Shown here in pieces: positions 4,418 to 6,204 of a stretch of DNA of 6,204 nucleotides (position 1 is the first letter of the stretch; each line of letters starts with the position of its first letter). Location: assembly GCA_900541415.1 (NCBI GenBank), contig UQJP01000048.1, forward strand, positions 1 through 6,204, read 5' to 3'. The translations under genes and the position numbers were made by a program. This stretch comes from an uncultured Odoribacter sp. Its GTDB lineage: Bacteria > Bacteroidota > Bacteroidia > Bacteroidales > Marinifilaceae. The notes beneath the pieces are model-generated. The model saw only the letters and a program-made list of their open reading frames with translations, was not told the DNA's origin and did no database searches.

Positions 4418-6204
4418 TTATTTACGGGCTTTTCCTTCTTTCCAGGCAATAAACGCCTCATTTACCAGGCGGTTGCCACCGGGAGTGGGATAATTCCCTG
4501 AAAAATACCAATCGCCGGAATGAGCCGGACAGGCCCGGTGCAGATTTTCTATCGTCTGATATACCACCCTGATCTCCGAAGGGCAATCTTCCGGAGTAAT
4601 CATTTCCGCAATTTTACCGGATATTTCCTCATCGCTGAAAGGAGCATAGATTTCCTTCACATAATTCACCACCTGCTCCTTAGGCAATCCCTGCTGGGCT
4701 TTGGATTTCCGGTACACCTCATCGATCACCTGTTCCATGCCCCGTTCCCGCAGCAGGGTAATAGCAGCGTTAAACGCAATAAACTCGCCCATTCTCGACA
4801 TATCGATGCCGTAACAGTCCGGATAGCGCACCTGGGGGGAAGACGACACAATCACAATCCTGCGGGGCTTTTGCCGACATAAGATTTTAATAATGCTCTG
4901 CCGCAAGGTGGTTCCCCTCACGATACTGTCGTCGATCGCCACCACCGAATCCACGCCTTCGCGCACCGTCCCGTAGGTCGTATCGTAAACATGAGCCGCA
5001 AGATCGTTGCGGCTGTTCCCTTCCGCAATAAAAGTACGCAACTTAATATCTTTAATCGCCAGCTTTTCCGTCCGCACCTGCTTCGCCAGAATTTCCCGGA
5101 TCTGATTACAATTCAACAGCCCCTTCTGCTCGCAGATCAATTCGCTTTTCTGCTTATCGAGCCACGATTCCAATCCCTGCATCATGCCGTAATAGGCAAT
5201 TTCCGCCGTATTCGGGATAAAGGAAAAAATCGTGCGGTCGAGGTCGTACCCCACCGTTTTCAAAATAGTATCCGTGAGCAAACGCCCCAATTCCTTACGT
5301 TCCCGGTAAATATCGCAGTCGCTCCCCCTCGAAAAATAAATGCGTTCGAACGAACAGGGAGTAACATGTTCCGCCTGATGAATCTGTTTCAACGCCACCT
5401 GTCCGTCGCGCTTCACCACAATGCTCTGCCCCGGCAGCAACTCCCTCACCGCCTGCACCGGAAGGTCGAACGCCGTCTGTATCACCGGACGCTCGGACGC
5501 CACCACCACCACTTCCTCGTCCTGATAATAAAACGCCGGACGGATTCCCTGCGGATCGCGGAAAGCAAACAGGTCGCCGCTACCGATCAGCCCGGTGATA
5601 ACATATCCTCCGTCCCAGTGGGCAGATGCCTCGCGCAGGATATGCTCAATATCGATATGCCGCTCTATCGCCTCGTTCAAAGCCTGTCCCCCCAATCCTT
5701 CCGCCTTAAAACGCTGGCACAGCCGTTCCACCTCGTAATCCAGCAGATACCCCAGTTGTTCCAGAATGATAAACGTGTCGGCATTGTGCCGGGGATGCTG
5801 CCCGCGAGCCACAATATACTGAAACACCTCGTCCACATTCGTCAGGTTGAAATTACCCGCCAGCGAAAGATTACGGCTTCGCCAATTATTGCGGCGTAAA
5901 AACGGATGCAGGTAAGAAATCCCCGAACGTCCGGTGGTGCTGTAACGCAAATGCCCCATATACAGCTCCCCGGCGAAAGGCAGGTCAGCCGTACGGGCTT
6001 CCGGCTCCGCTTTCCGGAAATCGGCCATCGCCCGGTGCACCGCAGAAAACACATCCTGTATCGCTCCCGTTCCCTCTGCCCTTTCCCGGAAAATATACTC
6101 CTCGCCGGGAGCGGCATTCAGTTTCACGGCAGCCATACCCGCTCCCTCCCGTCCCCGGTTATGCTGCTTTTCCATCAACAGATACAACTTATTCAATCCC
6201 CACA
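4418..6204 (-). CDS. amidophosphoribosyltransferase (PurF family), N-terminus cut by window edge
   Basis: About 594 residues are visible. The frame runs off the right edge (W-G-L-N-K-L-Y), so the TTG at 6196 is not a start and the catalytic N-terminal Cys lies outside. The protein is a class II glutamine amidotransferase joined to a phosphoribosyltransferase. This family makes 5-phosphoribosylamine from PRPP and glutamine, the first step of purine synthesis. Numbering from the TTG, the amidase domain shows EKQHNRGREGAG (9-20), GHLRYSTTG (81-89) and GNFN (114-117). PCSFERIYFSRGSD (280-293) leads into the transferase domain, with the PRPP loop VVAIDDSIVRGTT (418-430) and SSSPQVRYPDCYGIDM (451-466). 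It is over 100 residues longer than E. coli PurF, with extra sequence around 345-400 and a long C-terminal part. This matches the long form found in Bacteroidales, where a shorter PurF paralogue can coexist. Purine synthesis is therefore likely but not certain as its role. Confidence 0.92.
   Translation of the reverse strand, partial: WGLNKLYLLMEKQHNRGREGAGMAAVKLNAAPGEEYIFRERAEGTGAIQDVFSAVHRAMADFRKAEPEARTADLPFAGELYMGHLRYSTTGRSGISYLHPFLRRNNWRSRNLSLAGNFNLTNVDEVFQYIVARGQHPRHNADTFIILEQLGYLLDYEVERLCQRFKAEGLGGQALNEAIERHIDIEHILREASAHWDGGYVITGLIGSGDLFAFRDPQGIRPAFYYQDEEVVVVASERPVIQTAFDLPVQAVRELLPGQSIVVKRDGQVALKQIHQAEHVTPCSFERIYFSRGSDCDIYRERKELGRLLTDTILKTVGYDLDRTIFSFIPNTAEIAYYGMMQGLESWLDKQKSELICEQKGLLNCNQIREILAKQVRTEKLAIKDIKLRTFIAEGNSRNDLAAHVYDTTYGTVREGVDSVVAIDDSIVRGTTLRQSIIKILCRQKPRRIVIVSSSPQVRYPDCYGIDMSRMGEFIAFNAAITLLRERGMEQVIDEVYRKSKAQQGLPKEQVVNYVKEIYAPFSDEEISGKIAEMITPEDCPSEIRVVYQTIENLHRACPAHSGDWYFSGNYPTPGGNRLVNEAFIAWKEGKARK

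Noticed and set aside
4991..5899. 302-codon open frame on the plus strand inside the PurF gene
   Set aside because: It lies wholly antisense to a strongly conserved coding region. Its translation is rich in His, Arg and Gln with no recognisable domain, as expected of a shadow frame.
6194..6196. TTG as the start codon of the PurF-family gene
   Set aside because: The same frame continues upstream as W-G before this Leu, and the family has about 30 more residues including the catalytic Cys, so the gene is cut by the window edge.
1..6204. CRISPR array, insertion sequence, tRNA or rRNA
   Set aside because: No regularly spaced repeats, no transposase frame or terminal inverted repeats, and no cloverleaf or rRNA-like stretch were seen on either strand.

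Overview
The window looks like chromosomal DNA of a Bacteroidales (Bacteroidota) bacterium, probably a gut-type genus that I cannot name. Four things point there. The partial gene at the right edge is the long PurF-family protein of about 620 residues that I know from Bacteroides relatives. The sulfatase is a secreted Ser-type enzyme of the kind typical of the group. There are no convincing Shine-Dalgarno sequences. Exact matches to the Bacteroidetes -7 promoter element TAnnTTTG sit upstream of several genes, although some matches to so short a motif must be chance.

Layout from left to right. Positions 1-535 are non-coding, strikingly AT-rich at least to about 410, and hold several repeats and dyads: an AT-only inverted repeat, a 16-bp direct repeat, a run of nine G, and a perfect 10-bp-arm dyad about 60 bp before the next gene. 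A plus-strand exported sulfatase (536-2050) follows and ends at a 9-bp hairpin. Four minus-strand genes come next: a maltose/galactoside-type O-acetyltransferase (2131-2718, convergent with the sulfatase), a small Cys-rich DUF3795 protein (2925-3272), a ten-helix BASS-like transporter (3366-4295), and a PurF-family amidophosphoribosyltransferase (4418 to beyond 6204, N-terminus outside the window).

The genes do not form an obvious pathway. A strong intrinsic terminator separates the PurF gene from the transporter, and separate -7 elements precede the transporter and the DUF3795 gene, so the minus-strand genes look like single transcription units. The sulfatase would remove sulfate from host or dietary glycans in the periplasm or at the cell surface. 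The PurF-family protein belongs to purine or related glutamine-dependent metabolism. No mobile element, CRISPR array, tRNA or rRNA was seen, and nothing amounts to a new defence or secretion system. The most unusual part is the sulfatase leader, where several possible regulatory structures are concentrated.
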